A stretch of DNA of 64,000 nucleotides, taken from assembly GCA_965153355.1 (NCBI GenBank), contig OZ231126.1:90148001-90212000 (forward strand). Direction: 5' to 3'. A model generated the notes under the pieces. It ran no database searches. It had not been told where the DNA came from and saw nothing but the letters and a program-made list of their open reading frames with translations. The first letter of the stretch is position 1, and each line of letters starts with the position of its first letter. Positions 35,241 to 45,930 of this stretch are shown piece by piece. The stretch comes from Flaccisagitta enflata. Taxonomy: Eukaryota; Chaetognatha; Sagittoidea; Aphragmophora. The translations under genes and the position numbers were made by a program.

Positions 35241-36826
35241 CAGTTAAAACCCGCTAAAACAGATCCCAGTGTAACAAAAATTTCGCTCTACCGGGAATGA
35301 AACCTTTTTATCTTTAGTCGCGTGCTACGCGACTCTACACCCCGCTTTGTCCGTTTTTCGGTCAGTTGGTCGGTTGGTTGGTCGGTTGGTCGGTCGGTCG
35401 GTTGGTCGGTCGATCGGTTGGTTGGTCGATTGGTCCCCTTTTTGGGCAGCGGCCCCAAAGGGCCGATGTCCTGTAGGACACAGGGGTGAACCGTTACGTC
35501 CGTCTGACATTACGTCCCCCCCCCCTCCGAAGCTTCTCAAGCCTCTCAGGCCTCAAATCCAGCCTCTCAGGCCTCAAATCTGGCCTCTCAAGCCTCAAAT
35601 CCAGCCTCTCAGGCCTCAAATCTGGCCTCTCAAGCCTCAAATCCAGCCTCTCAGGCATCAAATCTAGCCTCTCAGGCCTCAAATCCAGCCTCTCAGGCCT
35701 CAAATCCAGCCTCTAAGGCCTATAATCCGGCATCTTGGGCCTCAAATCCAGCCTCTTGGGCCTCAAATCCAGCCTCTCAGGCCTCAAATCCAGCCTCTTG
35801 GGCCCTAAATCCAACCTCTCAGACCTCAAATTCTCATTGAATAACATGGCAAATTGACAGAAAATTTAAAAAAACAAAAAATTCCCAATGAATATCACAG
35901 AAAATTACCCCAAATATGCCATTTCAGGACGTATGGAACTTCACCCCTGTGTCCTACAGGACATCGGCCCTTTGGGGCCGCTGCCCTGCTCTCACTCCAC
36001 TTCTTCAGCTAATCACTTCAAGCAGGGCATCGGGTACCGCTGACCATGTGCGATCCTTGGATGACTTGTTGAGCAGTGGCCCCGATGACCTATGCTTTCA
36101 CACATATGGGGGATTTTCTCCTTCTTCTCCTTCTTCTACGTCCCCCCCCCTCAAATCCCAGTCTCCAGGACCAAATTCCAGTCTCGAGGCTCAAATACCA
36201 GTCTTGAGGCAAACATCCCAGCCTCAAGGCCAAAATCCTAGCCTTAAGGCCTAAATCCTAGCCTGGAGGCCCAGATTTCAGTCTTTAGGCCCAAATCTCA
36301 GCCTCAATTTCAAAATCTCAGCCAAGAGGCCCAGATTTGGGCCTTGAGGCTAGGATTTGGGCCTTGAGACTAGGATTTGGGCCTCAAGACTGGGCTTTGG
36401 GCCTTGAGACTGGAATTTGGGCCTCGAGACTGGGATTTGAGGGGGGAGGGACGGAGGAGGAGGAGGAGAAAATCCCCCCATATGTGTAAAAGCATAGGTC
36501 ATCGACCCCTTCGGGGCCGCTGCCCTGATCCCCCCTCAACTTAAACCACAACCTACTTAGGCAGGGCACGGGTACCGCTGATCATCTAACGCTTTTACGA
36601 CTATTACTTTCTCGGCGTTTTTGAGCTTTTTGAGCCTACCGCTCCTGCCCAAATGCTCTTGTGACCTTCCCCAGCACTGCTCCTGCCCACCCGCACGCAA
36701 CTGGGGTGGCCGTGTATCCGGCCTTGTTAATATGACTTATCAGCAAACACGGAAATGCCTAAATATAACAGATGAAATTGTTCCTTACATCCCTCCCTTG
36801 GCATCCGTTATTCTAAGGTTCAACTG
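35241..36826. mobile_element. Tigger-like MITE split by a composite element
   Basis: The left end CAGTTAAAACCCGCTAAAAC then AGATCCC (35241-35312) and the right end GGCATCCGTTATTCTAAGGT then TCAACTG (to 36826) are imperfect inverted matches. The intervening 35313-36728 is the A/B/C composite. Removing the insert would leave a MITE of about 170 bp. The assignment rests on end similarity only. Confidence 0.5.
35313..36728 (-). mobile_element. Full composite element: A shell around B and C cassettes, 1416 bp
   Basis: In plus-strand order it has the A tail (TTTAGTCGCGTGCTACGCGA then CTCTACACC), a GGTC/GGTT core, and B (35446-36065: GGGCAGCGGCCCCAAAGGGC, TGTCCTGTAGGACACAGGGG, a 20-21 bp array of GGCCTCAAATCCAGCCTCTC, an inverted ATGGGAATT segment at 35836-35900, and GACATCGGCCCTTTGGGGCC). 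Then comes C (36066-36597: GATGACCTATGCTTTCACAC, arrays reversing near 36330, GCATAGGTCATCGACCCCTT) and the A head (GCTCCTGCCCAAATGCTC, CCGCACGCAACTGGGGTGGC, GTATCCGGCCTTGTT). It has no coding frame. Confidence 0.85.
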
Positions 36827-37209
36827 AATGGGAATGGTTAGTTGAGTTTGTTGAGTTTGAGAAGCAGAGAGTGAACAGGGCCTGAAAAAAAAAGTAGAGG
36901 ATTATTTATTGCCATTAATGGCGTAGTACTAGGAAATAAGAATAGAGGTGGGGTTAATATGGCAAATTAGGCGTATGAATGAACAAAAGAAGGAATTATT
37001 AACTTGGCACTACACTTTTGTTGAAAGACCGTCGGATCGAAAAGTTTCCGTGACCAACAGACAGAGCAACAGACACAGTGTCTTGTTGAGACACGAAGGT
37101 GCAATTAAAGACTGATAGTAGAAGCAACAAAAGGAGAGAATAGAGAAGGAGTAAGAGATAGAGAAGGAGGGAGGGAAAAAAGAAGAGAGAAAAAAAATCT
37201 CTCCTTTTC

Positions 37210-37321
<112 letters not shown>

Positions 37322-37349
37322 GGGTTCAAAGTTCACGCAGTGTCCGCTG

Positions 37350-37397
37350 TCACGTGAACATCGGAAGGAAATCACGTGACCACACTTTGTGACGTCA
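37350..37397. promoter_or_regulatory. Candidate promoter/enhancer: two TCACGTGA boxes, an ETS-like site and a CRE
   Basis: The palindrome TCACGTGA occurs at 37350-37357 and 37372-37379, exactly 22 bp apart. An ETS-like CGGAAGGAA lies between them, and the perfect CRE palindrome TGACGTCA lies at 37390-37397. These are known animal bHLH-zip, ETS and CREB motifs. Four palindromic or core motifs within 48 bp of otherwise unique sequence is unlike the surroundings. No downstream exon is identifiable: the frame beginning at 37389 runs into a poly-Lys microsatellite. Confidence 0.4.
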
Positions 37398-37599
37398 CCC
37401 TTCCTCCCCCCCCCCCACATCTCTCGGAAAATCGTTCTTGTGTTTTGTGGCTCACAGGTCAGAGGGGAGACGACCGGTGACCTTGTCCATCAGAAACGGC
37501 CCAAGAAACCAACGCTATGTACCACAGACTCAACTCAAATACCAGAAGGAGGGAATGGCACCAAGAAAATGGGATGTAATGGAGGTGGAGAATGGAGAA

Positions 37600-37693
37600 G
37601 TATGAAGAAGAAGGAGAAGAAGAAAAAGAAGAAAAAGAAGAAAAAGAAGAAGAAGAAAAAGAAAAAGAAAAAGAAAAAGAAGAGGAAGAAGAG

Positions 37694-37725
<32 letters not shown>

Positions 37726-38135
37726 AGAAGAAGAAGAAGAAGAAGAGAAGAAGAAGAAGAAGAAGAAGAAGAAGAAAAAGAAAAAGAAAAAGAAAAAGAA
37801 AAAGAAAAAGAAGAGGAAGAAGAGGAAGAAGAAAAAGAAGAAGAAGAAGAAGAAGAAGATGAAGAAGATGAAGAAGATGAAGAAGATGAAGAAGATGAAG
37901 AAGAAGAAAAAGAAACAGAAAAAGAAAATGAAAAAGAAAAAGAAAAAGAAAAGGAAAAAGAAAAAGAAGAGGAAGAAGAAGAACAAGAAGAACAAGAAGA
38001 ACGAGAAGGAGAAGAACAAGAACAAGAACAAGAAAAAGAAGAACAAGAACAAGAAGAACAAGAAGAACAAAAGGAACAAGAAGAACAAGAAGAACATGAA
38101 GAACAAGAAGAACAAGAAGAAAAAGGAAAAATACA
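37600..38135. repeat. GAA/AAAAAG purine mosaic, about 530 bp
   Basis: Imperfect GAA, GAAAAA, GATGAA and GAACAA units. The poly-Lys/Glu/Phe frames are artefacts. Confidence 0.92.
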
Positions 38136-38214
38136 TCAGGAAGGGAGGCACCCAAAATAATGCCTCCGTTTCCAAAAATGTTTATTGAAATAAAGAAAAT
38201 GCGTTCAAATAGTA

Positions 38215-38300
38215 TCATAGAGAATTCTCTATTGCGTCAAAAATGCCAATTCTCAGTAGCGTCAATTTTGCAAATTCTCGATTGCGTAAAACTCCCATCT
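38215..38300. repeat. Dispersed repeat L: TTCTC(T/G)ATTGCGTCAAA units
   Basis: AATTCTCTATTGCGTCAAAA, AATTCTCAGTAGCGTCAATT and AATTCTCGATTGCGTAAAAC recur about every 34 bp. The last part matches 41812-41853. Confidence 0.65.
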
Positions 38301-38717
38301 TAGCTACTCGTTATCCATGAGCAAATTAAAGAGCTTCAAATTTTCTTTAAAATGGCGCCAAGGACAAATTTTTAACTCAATGTGTTTTATTTTTATATTA
38401 GAATAAAAATAACCCATGAAAATCACAATTTTTACTTCCTGTCTTCATCCTAATGCCATTTTTTCTTTTGAGACATCAACTTCAAACTTCTGTAACTTTT
38501 AAACCGTTTGACCGACATAAGTATGAGAAGTATGAGGAGTATGAGAAGGTGCCCAGATGGTTATGGTCTCCTTCGGCCCGCCATATTTATCAATTGTTTT
38601 CTTGTGGTCTGCATATCTCATGTATAGACAGAAATTGGTGACTTTTTTTAAATGATGCATAACTTTTGACCAGTCTTGTGATAATTTCTGAAGAGGGAAT
38701 ATTTCTTTAGAAATTTA

Positions 38718-38821
38718 AAAGATAGTTGTGATGGGTCCGGATTAAACACCAGTGATAGCTCCAAAGGCTCTCATCCTTTATTAAAGTAGGGTTGAGTGGT
38801 AATGTTGTCCAACTTTCATAA
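38718..38821 (+). repeat. Dispersed repeat H, copy 4 (most complete)
   Basis: GATAGTTGTGATGGGTCCGG, ATTAAACACCAGTGATAGCT, CCAAAGGCTCTCATCCTTTA and GTTGTCCAACTTTCATAA. It is flanked by inverted GAGCTTCAAA (38331) and TTTGAAGCTC (38857) segments that may mark a host foldback element. Confidence 0.7.
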
Positions 38822-39228
38822 GTCTGCTTGGTGGCAAATGCTTCATTTTTTGAAGCTCTTTAATTCTATCATTAATTTTTTTAAAATCCATCAATAAATT
38901 CCTGAAATATAACATGGAACAGACCTAAAACTTTTTTTTGCCCCGCACTGTAGCAGCGGATGGGTGATTTAAATCGACTGTCTATGCTCTCCGCTATCTA
39001 TCAGCTCAATTCCTCCTCTCCCCCCCCCCCCACTGTCTATTTCTGACTCACCCCCTTTCTTAACCGCCTTTCCCATCTCCTTTCAACTCTCCCCATCTCC
39101 TTCATCCCTTCCAACCTCCTCTAGGCATATCTACATCCTTTCTTTTTTGGTTTGCCAGTAACGTTACATTGATTTTGCAAAAAAAAAAGTACACTTAGAC
39201 TAAACAAACAAACCCAGCCAACGTTCGC

Positions 39229-39232
<4 letters not shown>

Positions 39233-39287
<55 letters not shown>
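39233..39287. repeat. (GA)n microsatellite
   Basis: Uninterrupted GA dinucleotides. Confidence 0.93.
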
Positions 39288-39293
<6 letters not shown>

Positions 39294-39976
39294 ACAATGT
39301 ACACAACGAAATTGATTTTTATTCGTGATTTCGAAACAAATCTCGCGAATACGAAAATACAAAGCGCGCGTGTTCACGCTGCAATGTAATGCAATAGAAT
39401 TCAAATTATTATTTCAAAGATGAACGTCTCCGATCTTGATATGGCTCTATGTTGGCTTCTGTTGGCTGTGGCTGACTTAGAATCCCACATTTTAAACTAC
39501 TGTATACAGTACACGGTTCTTGGCCGTTTTGTGTTCATTCCACTACTACACTGACGGTGTTTATAGACCCGTATTAAGTGTGTTGTCAGTAGAAGATGTA
39601 TTATAATATGATACCTCGTCTTATGTAACACTCTTCGGTTGCTCAAGTTGTCCTACTACCTCGTCACTTTTCCCTGTCATCTTTTTATCAAATCCCTTCT
39701 TTCACCGGATCTATGCATCGCATTTGGGCTCTCGAGTGCTTCCGCTGGGATTTGTTTATTCTGCTCTTTTTTTTCTAATGGCGCCGTGAATGTGTGTTTG
39801 TGGCCCAAATTGTGGGGGAAGAGCGAAGGTGTACGTTTGTATGCAGTTGTGCAAATACAGAGTGATCAAGTTCACGCGAAGCCTCATTGATTTTTACTCT
39901 TACTCTTCTTTTAGGATATGTATATATGTACATACCTTCCGAACGCGCAAACCGACAATTCTATAAACAGAAGGAC
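39288..39976. other. Unique stretch, no supported gene
   Basis: The frame 39639-39890 (83 codons) has no recognisable domain. No other structure seen. Confidence 0.35.
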
Positions 39977-40405
39977 ATGGGTTGAGAGGGATAAAGTGGC
40001 GTTAGGTGTTTTTTTCCCATCAGGGTGGGATTTGTTTGACTGTGTAGGTGGGTTGAGTGGGATAAAGTGGCGTTAGGTGTTTTTTTCCCATCAGGGTGGG
40101 ATTTGATGGACTGTGTAGGTGGGTTGAGTGGGATAAAGTGGCGTTAGGTGTTTTTTTCCCATCAGGGTGGGATTTGATGGACTGTGTAGGTGGGTTGAGT
40201 GGGATAAAGTGGCGTTAGGTGTTTTTTTCCCATCAGGGTGGGATTTGATGGACTGTGTAGGTGGGTTGAGTGGGATAAAGTGGCGTTAGGTGTTTTTTTC
40301 CCATCAGGGTGGGATTTGAGGGACTGTGTAGGTGGGTTGAGTGGGATAAAGTGGCGTTAGGTGTTTTTTTCCCATCAGGGTGGGATTTGATGGACTGTGG
40401 GACAC
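39977..40405. repeat. 71-bp minisatellite, six nearly identical copies
   Basis: GTGGGTTGAGTGGGATAAAG starts units at 40048, 40119, 40190, 40261 and 40332, all exactly 71 bp apart, with a slightly diverged first copy at 39977. Units differ by only one or two bases (for example TTTGATGG versus TTTGAGGG), so the array expanded recently. Confidence 0.95.
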
Positions 40406-40710
40406 TCATTTGATGCGCGAAGAAAAGAAACATAACATTAAGGACATGTAGGCCAGAAATAGAAATGACAGGTAGAAGAGGATGGTGGCAACGCAAAAGA
40501 GAAGTGGTAAATGAAAGAAAAATTAGAAGGGAGAGAGAATGAAGTCCAGAGAAAGCAAACCGGTAAGAGGGAAGGACTGAAAAAGAAATGAAGGAAGAGT
40601 TTAACTCGGTGAAATGGGGACTAATAATGAAAAGTCCTTGAGAGAAGTGGTATAGAAGGAGGGAAAAAGAAATTATATGTCGTAACCGAAACAAAAACGC
40701 GCATAACAAA

Positions 40711-41350
40711 TAGTCGCAAAAGTTTTAGATGGTCAGCGGTACCTGTTGCCCAGACTGTATATGGATGTGTGATTGTGAGAGGGGCAGTGGCCCCGAAGGG
40801 GCTGATGACCTATGCTCAGTATGTTTTGAGGCATGAGGCTGAGATTTGAGCCTTGATGCTGAGATTTGAGCCTCAAGACCAGAATTTAACTTTGAGGATG
40901 GAATTTTAGCTTTGAGGCTAGAATTTTAGCCTCGAAGCTGGGAATGCAGCCTCAAAGCTGGGAATCAAGTCTCCATGCTGGGAATTGAGACTCGAGGATT
41001 GAAGCCTCAACACTGTGATTTGAACCTTGATGCTGGTAACTGAGCCTCAAAGCTGGGATTTGAGCTTTGAGGCTGGGATAAGAGTCTCAAGGCTGGGATT
41101 GAAGCCTCAAGGCTGGGATTGAAGCCTCAAGGCTGGGATTGAAGCCTCAATGCTTGGATTTGAGCCTTGAGACTGGGATTTGACCCTCGAGGCTGGAAAT
41201 TGAGCTTCGAGGCTGGGATTTGAGCCTTGGGGGGAGGGGGGGGGGGAAGGAGGAGGAGAAGGAGGAGAAGGAGGAGGAGGAGAAGAAGGAAAAAATCCTG
41301 CATTTGTGAAAGCATAGGTCATCGGCCCCTTTGAGGCCGCTGCCCAAAAA
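40711..41350 (+). mobile_element. C cassette, single-direction array
   Basis: TAGTCGCAAAAGTTTTAGAT, GGTCAGCGGTACCTGTTGCC and GGGCAGTGGCCCCGAAGGGG then CTGATGACCTATGC open it. About 20 units of GAGGCTGGGATTTGAGCCTC (20-21 bp) fill 40830-41225. A GGGG/GGAGGAGAA tract and AAAGCATAGGTCATCGGCCC then CTTTGAGGCCGCTGCCC close it. Confidence 0.82.
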
Positions 41351-41454
41351 CAAAGAACAAAGAAGTGATGATCTGGCATTCATCCTCTCGCTCTCATCCC
41401 ATTTCTGACGTAAAGCGTGACAAAGCGGATTTCAAACACTCTCAATCCCTCTTT

Positions 41455-41815
41455 CCATGTGTTTTTTGTCTCCGTCTCTGTCTCTGTCTCTGTCTCTCTG
41501 TCTCTCTGTCTCTGTCCCTATCTCCCTCTCCATTGCTGTGTCTTTCTTTCTCAGTCTCTTTGTGTCTTTCCTTGTCTCCGTTTCTTTCTCCGCCTTTGTC
41601 TCTTTCTCTGTCTCTGTCTCTTTCTCTGTCTCTGTCTCTGTCTCTTTCTCCGCCTCTATCGCTGTCTTTCTGTCTCAATCTTTGTGTCTCTGTCTCACTC
41701 TCCCGTCTCCACTTGTCTATCTCTGTCTCTATCTCCCTCTCTCTCTCGCTGTCTTTGTCTCTGTCTTTATGTCTCTGTCTCACTCTCAACTTGTTTTTCT
41801 CTGTCTCGGTATCGT
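41455..41815. repeat. TCTGTCTC pyrimidine mosaic
   Basis: Degenerate CTGTCTCTGTCTC and TTTCTCCG words, similar to 17990-18400. Confidence 0.8.
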
Positions 41816-41853
41816 CAATTTTGCGAATTCTCTATTGCGTCAAACTCCCCCAT
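41812..41853. repeat. Dispersed repeat L, single unit
   Basis: GTCAATTTTGCGAATTCTCT then ATTGCGTCAAACTCCC matches the end of 38215-38300 closely. Confidence 0.6.
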
Positions 41854-42357
41854 CGGCGTCGGTCCAATTCCAAACAGCAACTTCCTCACGTAAACAACCA
41901 AATATAAATGAAACGCGATTCTTGTATTGGCTCCGAGGCATGAGTGACCCCCTTCTTAATTCGCTCGCGCGCGCTTGATCTTTGTCTTTCTGTCTTTCTT
42001 TTCCTTTATCCGCATTTCTGTCTGTCTGTTTGTCTGTTTGTCTGTCCCTCTATTTCTCTGTCACTCTCTCTGTCTTTCTGTCTGTATGTCTGTCGCTGGG
42101 TCTACGTCAACGTGCTAGGTTGCTTTTACAGAAGACGTGTAAGCATGTGACACAATGACAAAAAGAGAGACAAGAAAACTAGAGTTCAAGGAGTATTACA
42201 TAAAGAGAAACAGAATAGAGGGCCATCCAGCATTTCAATCGTGCAAGCGAAGTAGTTGGGAGAAAATCGAAGTAAAGCTTTTCACGAAATTGCTTCTTTT
42301 TTGTCACTTTTCAATGACTTCCACCCACACCGGTCAACAATGAGTTCCTCCCACGCT

Positions 42358-42359
<2 letters not shown>

Positions 42360-42415
<56 letters not shown>
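42360..42415. repeat. (CT)n microsatellite
   Basis: Uninterrupted CT dinucleotides. Confidence 0.93.
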
Positions 42416-42421
<6 letters not shown>

Positions 42422-42448
42422 CGATGGCATTTCGCGTTGCGTGTAGAA

Positions 42449-42460
42449 ATATATAAAAAG
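42449..42460 (+). promoter_or_regulatory. TATA-box-like sequence
   Basis: ATATATAAAAAGG lies about 30 bp upstream of a GC-rich GGCGCGCGCATG segment, a spacing expected of a TATA promoter. The match is short and no coding exon follows before the GT tract. Confidence 0.15.
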
Positions 42461-42567
42461 GCGTTTTGGTTGTGGCGCGCGCATGAGAGAGTATCAGAGC
42501 CAAATGGCGCGTGCGAAAATATCATCTACGGTTGTATGATAGTAATGGGCAGCTCCATGTGTTTGTA

Positions 42568-43038
<471 letters not shown>

Positions 43039-43246
43039 GTATCTGTCCAACTCCACAATGCAGCATTCTGTCTCGAAAAAGATTCTTAGTGAGCTCATTA
43101 GTTGTCCCAAAAGAACACATTGCTCGGTCTATCTGTCTGCCACTGTCTCTGTTCTCTCCAAATCTCCCTGTCAGTCGGTTTATATGTCTGTCTCTTTCTG
43201 TTTTAATGTCTCTGTTTGTTTATTTGTCTCTGTTTGTTTGATTATC

Positions 43247-43421
<175 letters not shown>

Positions 43422-44027
43422 CTTCCAAGGCCTCGCCCGCTTCATTTCCTGTGAACCCAGAAACCTTTTGTCTCGTCCAATGAAAGAGAGGTGGATGATC
43501 TTAGCCGCGAAGGCAATAAAGAAAATCTTTCGCCCAAAATTGGAGGCCAAAAAAAAAGAGTGACCCAAGAAAGATGCAGAAATCAAAAAGAAAAGAGGGG
43601 GTTCAGGATTAGGAGAGTGCGCATTGCGCCAAAGATGGAAGTATTTTGGAGGGTTGGAGGACATTAGCGGTATGAATCATTGATGATGGATATAGAGACA
43701 TGGTTTATGCACCAGCAGTTGTATTGACGTTGTTCCTGTGGTTGTTTCTCGTGTCGTTGTTATTGTTGCTATTTTTGTCTGATAGGGTGATGGTTTTGCT
43801 GTTATGACGATGGGTTTGCAATTCTTATGGTCAAAGATTTTTCTGTCACACCACCTCCAAATTTCGCAGTTATTGTTGGCTGCAACCCCTAAATGGGTGT
43901 CTCCCATCTCGATGTGTCCCTGGTTTGCAGAGGTCATTGCTGTTATTGATATCTGCATCGGTGTTTCCCATCTCGTTTTGTCCCTGGCCAGTGGTCACGA
44001 GGTTGTTGCTGTTATTGGTGGCTGCAT

Positions 44028-44594
44028 TACCATCGTGGCCATAAATATAAGCACAGTAGGTGCATAAGTTAATTTATTGACTAGAAGTGAGCAGCAAACA
44101 TATCAGGCTGCATCTAATATTTAGTATGACCATGTTGGGCATCCACCACGGCCTGCATTCTCTTGAGCGTTGACTCATAGAGAGACTGAAGGTACTCTGG
44201 AGTGATGTTGTTTCAAACCATTTATGCGATTTATTTCAGCCCTGCTTTGCATGATGTTTTCCCCCGTTTCTGCAGGTTTTTTGTTTGAATCTTTATAGTT
44301 CTCAATTGGATTGAGATCCAAATTGATGTGGGCTAACCCTAGACAAGCATAACTCGTTGATCTTACAGTATATTTGGCGCAGTGTGCCAGTGCAACATTA
44401 TCCATAAACTGAGAAAGATTTGCCCTACAACACATGCAAAAGGCAAATGTTGTATTCATTTAGCTCTCATTTCTAAACAAATAAAGATACAGGAACCAGC
44501 TTGGTCTCATTTGATAGATTTTTCGAAGACGCAAATTTTGAGGGAAACATAACACTTTAAAGCTGTGCTTATATTTGTGGCCAAAATGGTAGCG
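44028..44594 (-). mobile_element. Deleted Tc1/mariner-like element with inverted repeats
   Basis: TTACCATCGTGGCCATAAAT then ATAAGCACAG (44028-44057) is mirrored by CTGTGCTTATATTTGTGGCC then AAAATGGTAGC (44564-44594). Between them lies only the C-terminal part of a Tc1-type transposase on the minus strand. The 5' two thirds of the gene is gone. Confidence 0.65.
44114..44459 (-). pseudogene. Tc1-like transposase, C-terminal fragment, frameshifted
   Basis: The minus-strand frame at 44175-44459 carries a DN motif and, 32 residues further on, DLNPIEN, which is the Tc1 signature around the second Asp and the final Glu of the DD34E triad. A shift of frame near 44200 is needed to continue into TPEYLQSLYEST and QAVVDAQHGHTKY, ending at a stop at 44114. 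This C-terminal ending is typical of Tc1 transposases. The usual WPAQSPDLNP is degraded to LAHINLDLNP. About 110 of roughly 340 residues remain. The enzyme family cuts and pastes DNA in the nucleus; this copy is dead. Confidence 0.8.
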
Positions 44595-44846
44595 TCTTCT
44601 GTTCTAATGTGTCCCTCGCTGGTAGTCACGAGGTCAATGCTGTTATTGCTGGTTGCATTGGTCTCTCCCATCTCGAAGTGTCCCTGTTTGGTGGTCACGA
44701 GGTTGTTGCTGTTATTGGTGGTAGCATTGGTCTCTCTCATCTTGTTGTGTTCCCATATGGTTGTCACGAGTTTATTGCTATTATTGGTGATTACAGTGTC
44801 TCTCTCATCTCGAACATTGGAAGTGTCCCTGTTTGTTTGTCACGAG

Positions 44847-45066
44847 TTTTTAGTCGCGTGCTACGCGACTCTACACCCCGTTTTGTCGGTCCGTCCGTCG
44901 GTCCGTTGGTCCATCGGTCCGTCCGTTGGTCCGTCCATCTAACTTTACTTTTTTGGCGTTATTGGGGGTTTTGGCCTCACTGCTCCTGCCCAAATGCTCC
45001 ACTGACCTCAATTATGGCCCCTGCCCACCCGCACGCGACTGGGGTAGCCGTGCATCCGGCCTTGTT
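44847..45066 (-). mobile_element. Family A element inserted in the 69-bp minisatellite
   Basis: TTTTAGTCGCGTGCTACGCG then ACTCTACACC, a GTCCGTCGGTCC core, GCTCCTGCCCAAATGCTC, CGCACGCGACTGGGGTAGCC and GCATCCGGCCTTGTT. Left flank GTCACGAGTTT and right flank TTACTGTTATTTGAGG rejoin to restore the minisatellite unit seen at 44765 and 45125. Confidence 0.92.
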
Positions 45067-45690
45067 TACTGTTATTTGAGGTTGCACTGGTTTCTCTTAT
45101 CTCTAAGTGTCCCTATTTGGGGGTCACAAGTTTATTACTGTCATTGGAGGTTGCTCTGGTCTCTTCCATCTCAAAGTGTCCCTGTTTGTTTGTTATGAGT
45201 TTATTGCTGTTATTTGTGACTGCATTGGTCTCTCCCATTTCGAGTCTCTCCCCTCTCGAGTCTCTCCCACCTAGAAGTGTCCCTGTTTGTCGGTCATGAT
45301 TTTATCACTGTTATTGGTGGAAGCATTGGTCTCTCCCACCTGGAAGTGTCCCTGTTTGGTGGTCACGAGGTCATTGCTGTTTCCAGTCGATCTTTGACCT
45401 CTTTATAGATTCTCTCGAGGGCAAAATCGCGACTTTTATTGCGTCACCTGAGGCTTCTTTTTTTGGATGGTCACTGCAAAATGTAGTCTTTTTCTATAAG
45501 TGCCACCCGAAATGTTCATGGATTTCTTTTGCTTTTTTGTTTTGTTTTGAATTTCTGATATTCCTATCATCTAACTTAATTCCACCTCTTGAATCACTTG
45601 ATTATTGCAATGGATACATTTGCTATCCATCACGTTTGCCACGTTGGCATTTGCTAAATAGTTGAAATGGAATCGGTGGGTCAGTTTTAT

Positions 45691-45860
45691 TTTTAGTCGC
45701 GGACACGCGACTCTACACCTTGCCGTGTCGGTCGGTAGGTCGGTCGGTCGGTCCGTCCGTCGGTCGGTCCGTCCATCACATTTTTGATTTACGGGTGATT
45801 TTCGCATTACTGCTCCTGCCCAACCGTCCACGACTGTCTTGCCGTGTATCCAGCCTTGTT
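45691..45860 (-). mobile_element. Family A element, short form
   Basis: TTTTAGTCGCGGACACGCGA then CTCTACACC, a GGTCGGTC core, GCATTACTGCTCCTGCCCAA, and CGTGTATCCAGCCTTGTT. Confidence 0.9.
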
Positions 45861-45930
45861 GGCTTCCATTTCAGCTTACTGCATCAAGTTTTACCCCACT
45901 ACATTTGTAACATTGAATGTATGAAAAGTT

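Larger units (their letters stand above)
43780..45390. repeat. 69-bp minisatellite, diverged and twice interrupted
   Basis: Units of GTGTCCCTGTTTGGTGGTCA, CGAGGTTGTTGCTGTTATTG, GTGGTAGCATTGGTCTCTCC and CATCTCGAA recur from about 43900 to 45385. They are interrupted by the Tc1 remnant at 44028-44594 and by family A at 44847-45066. Confidence 0.8.
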
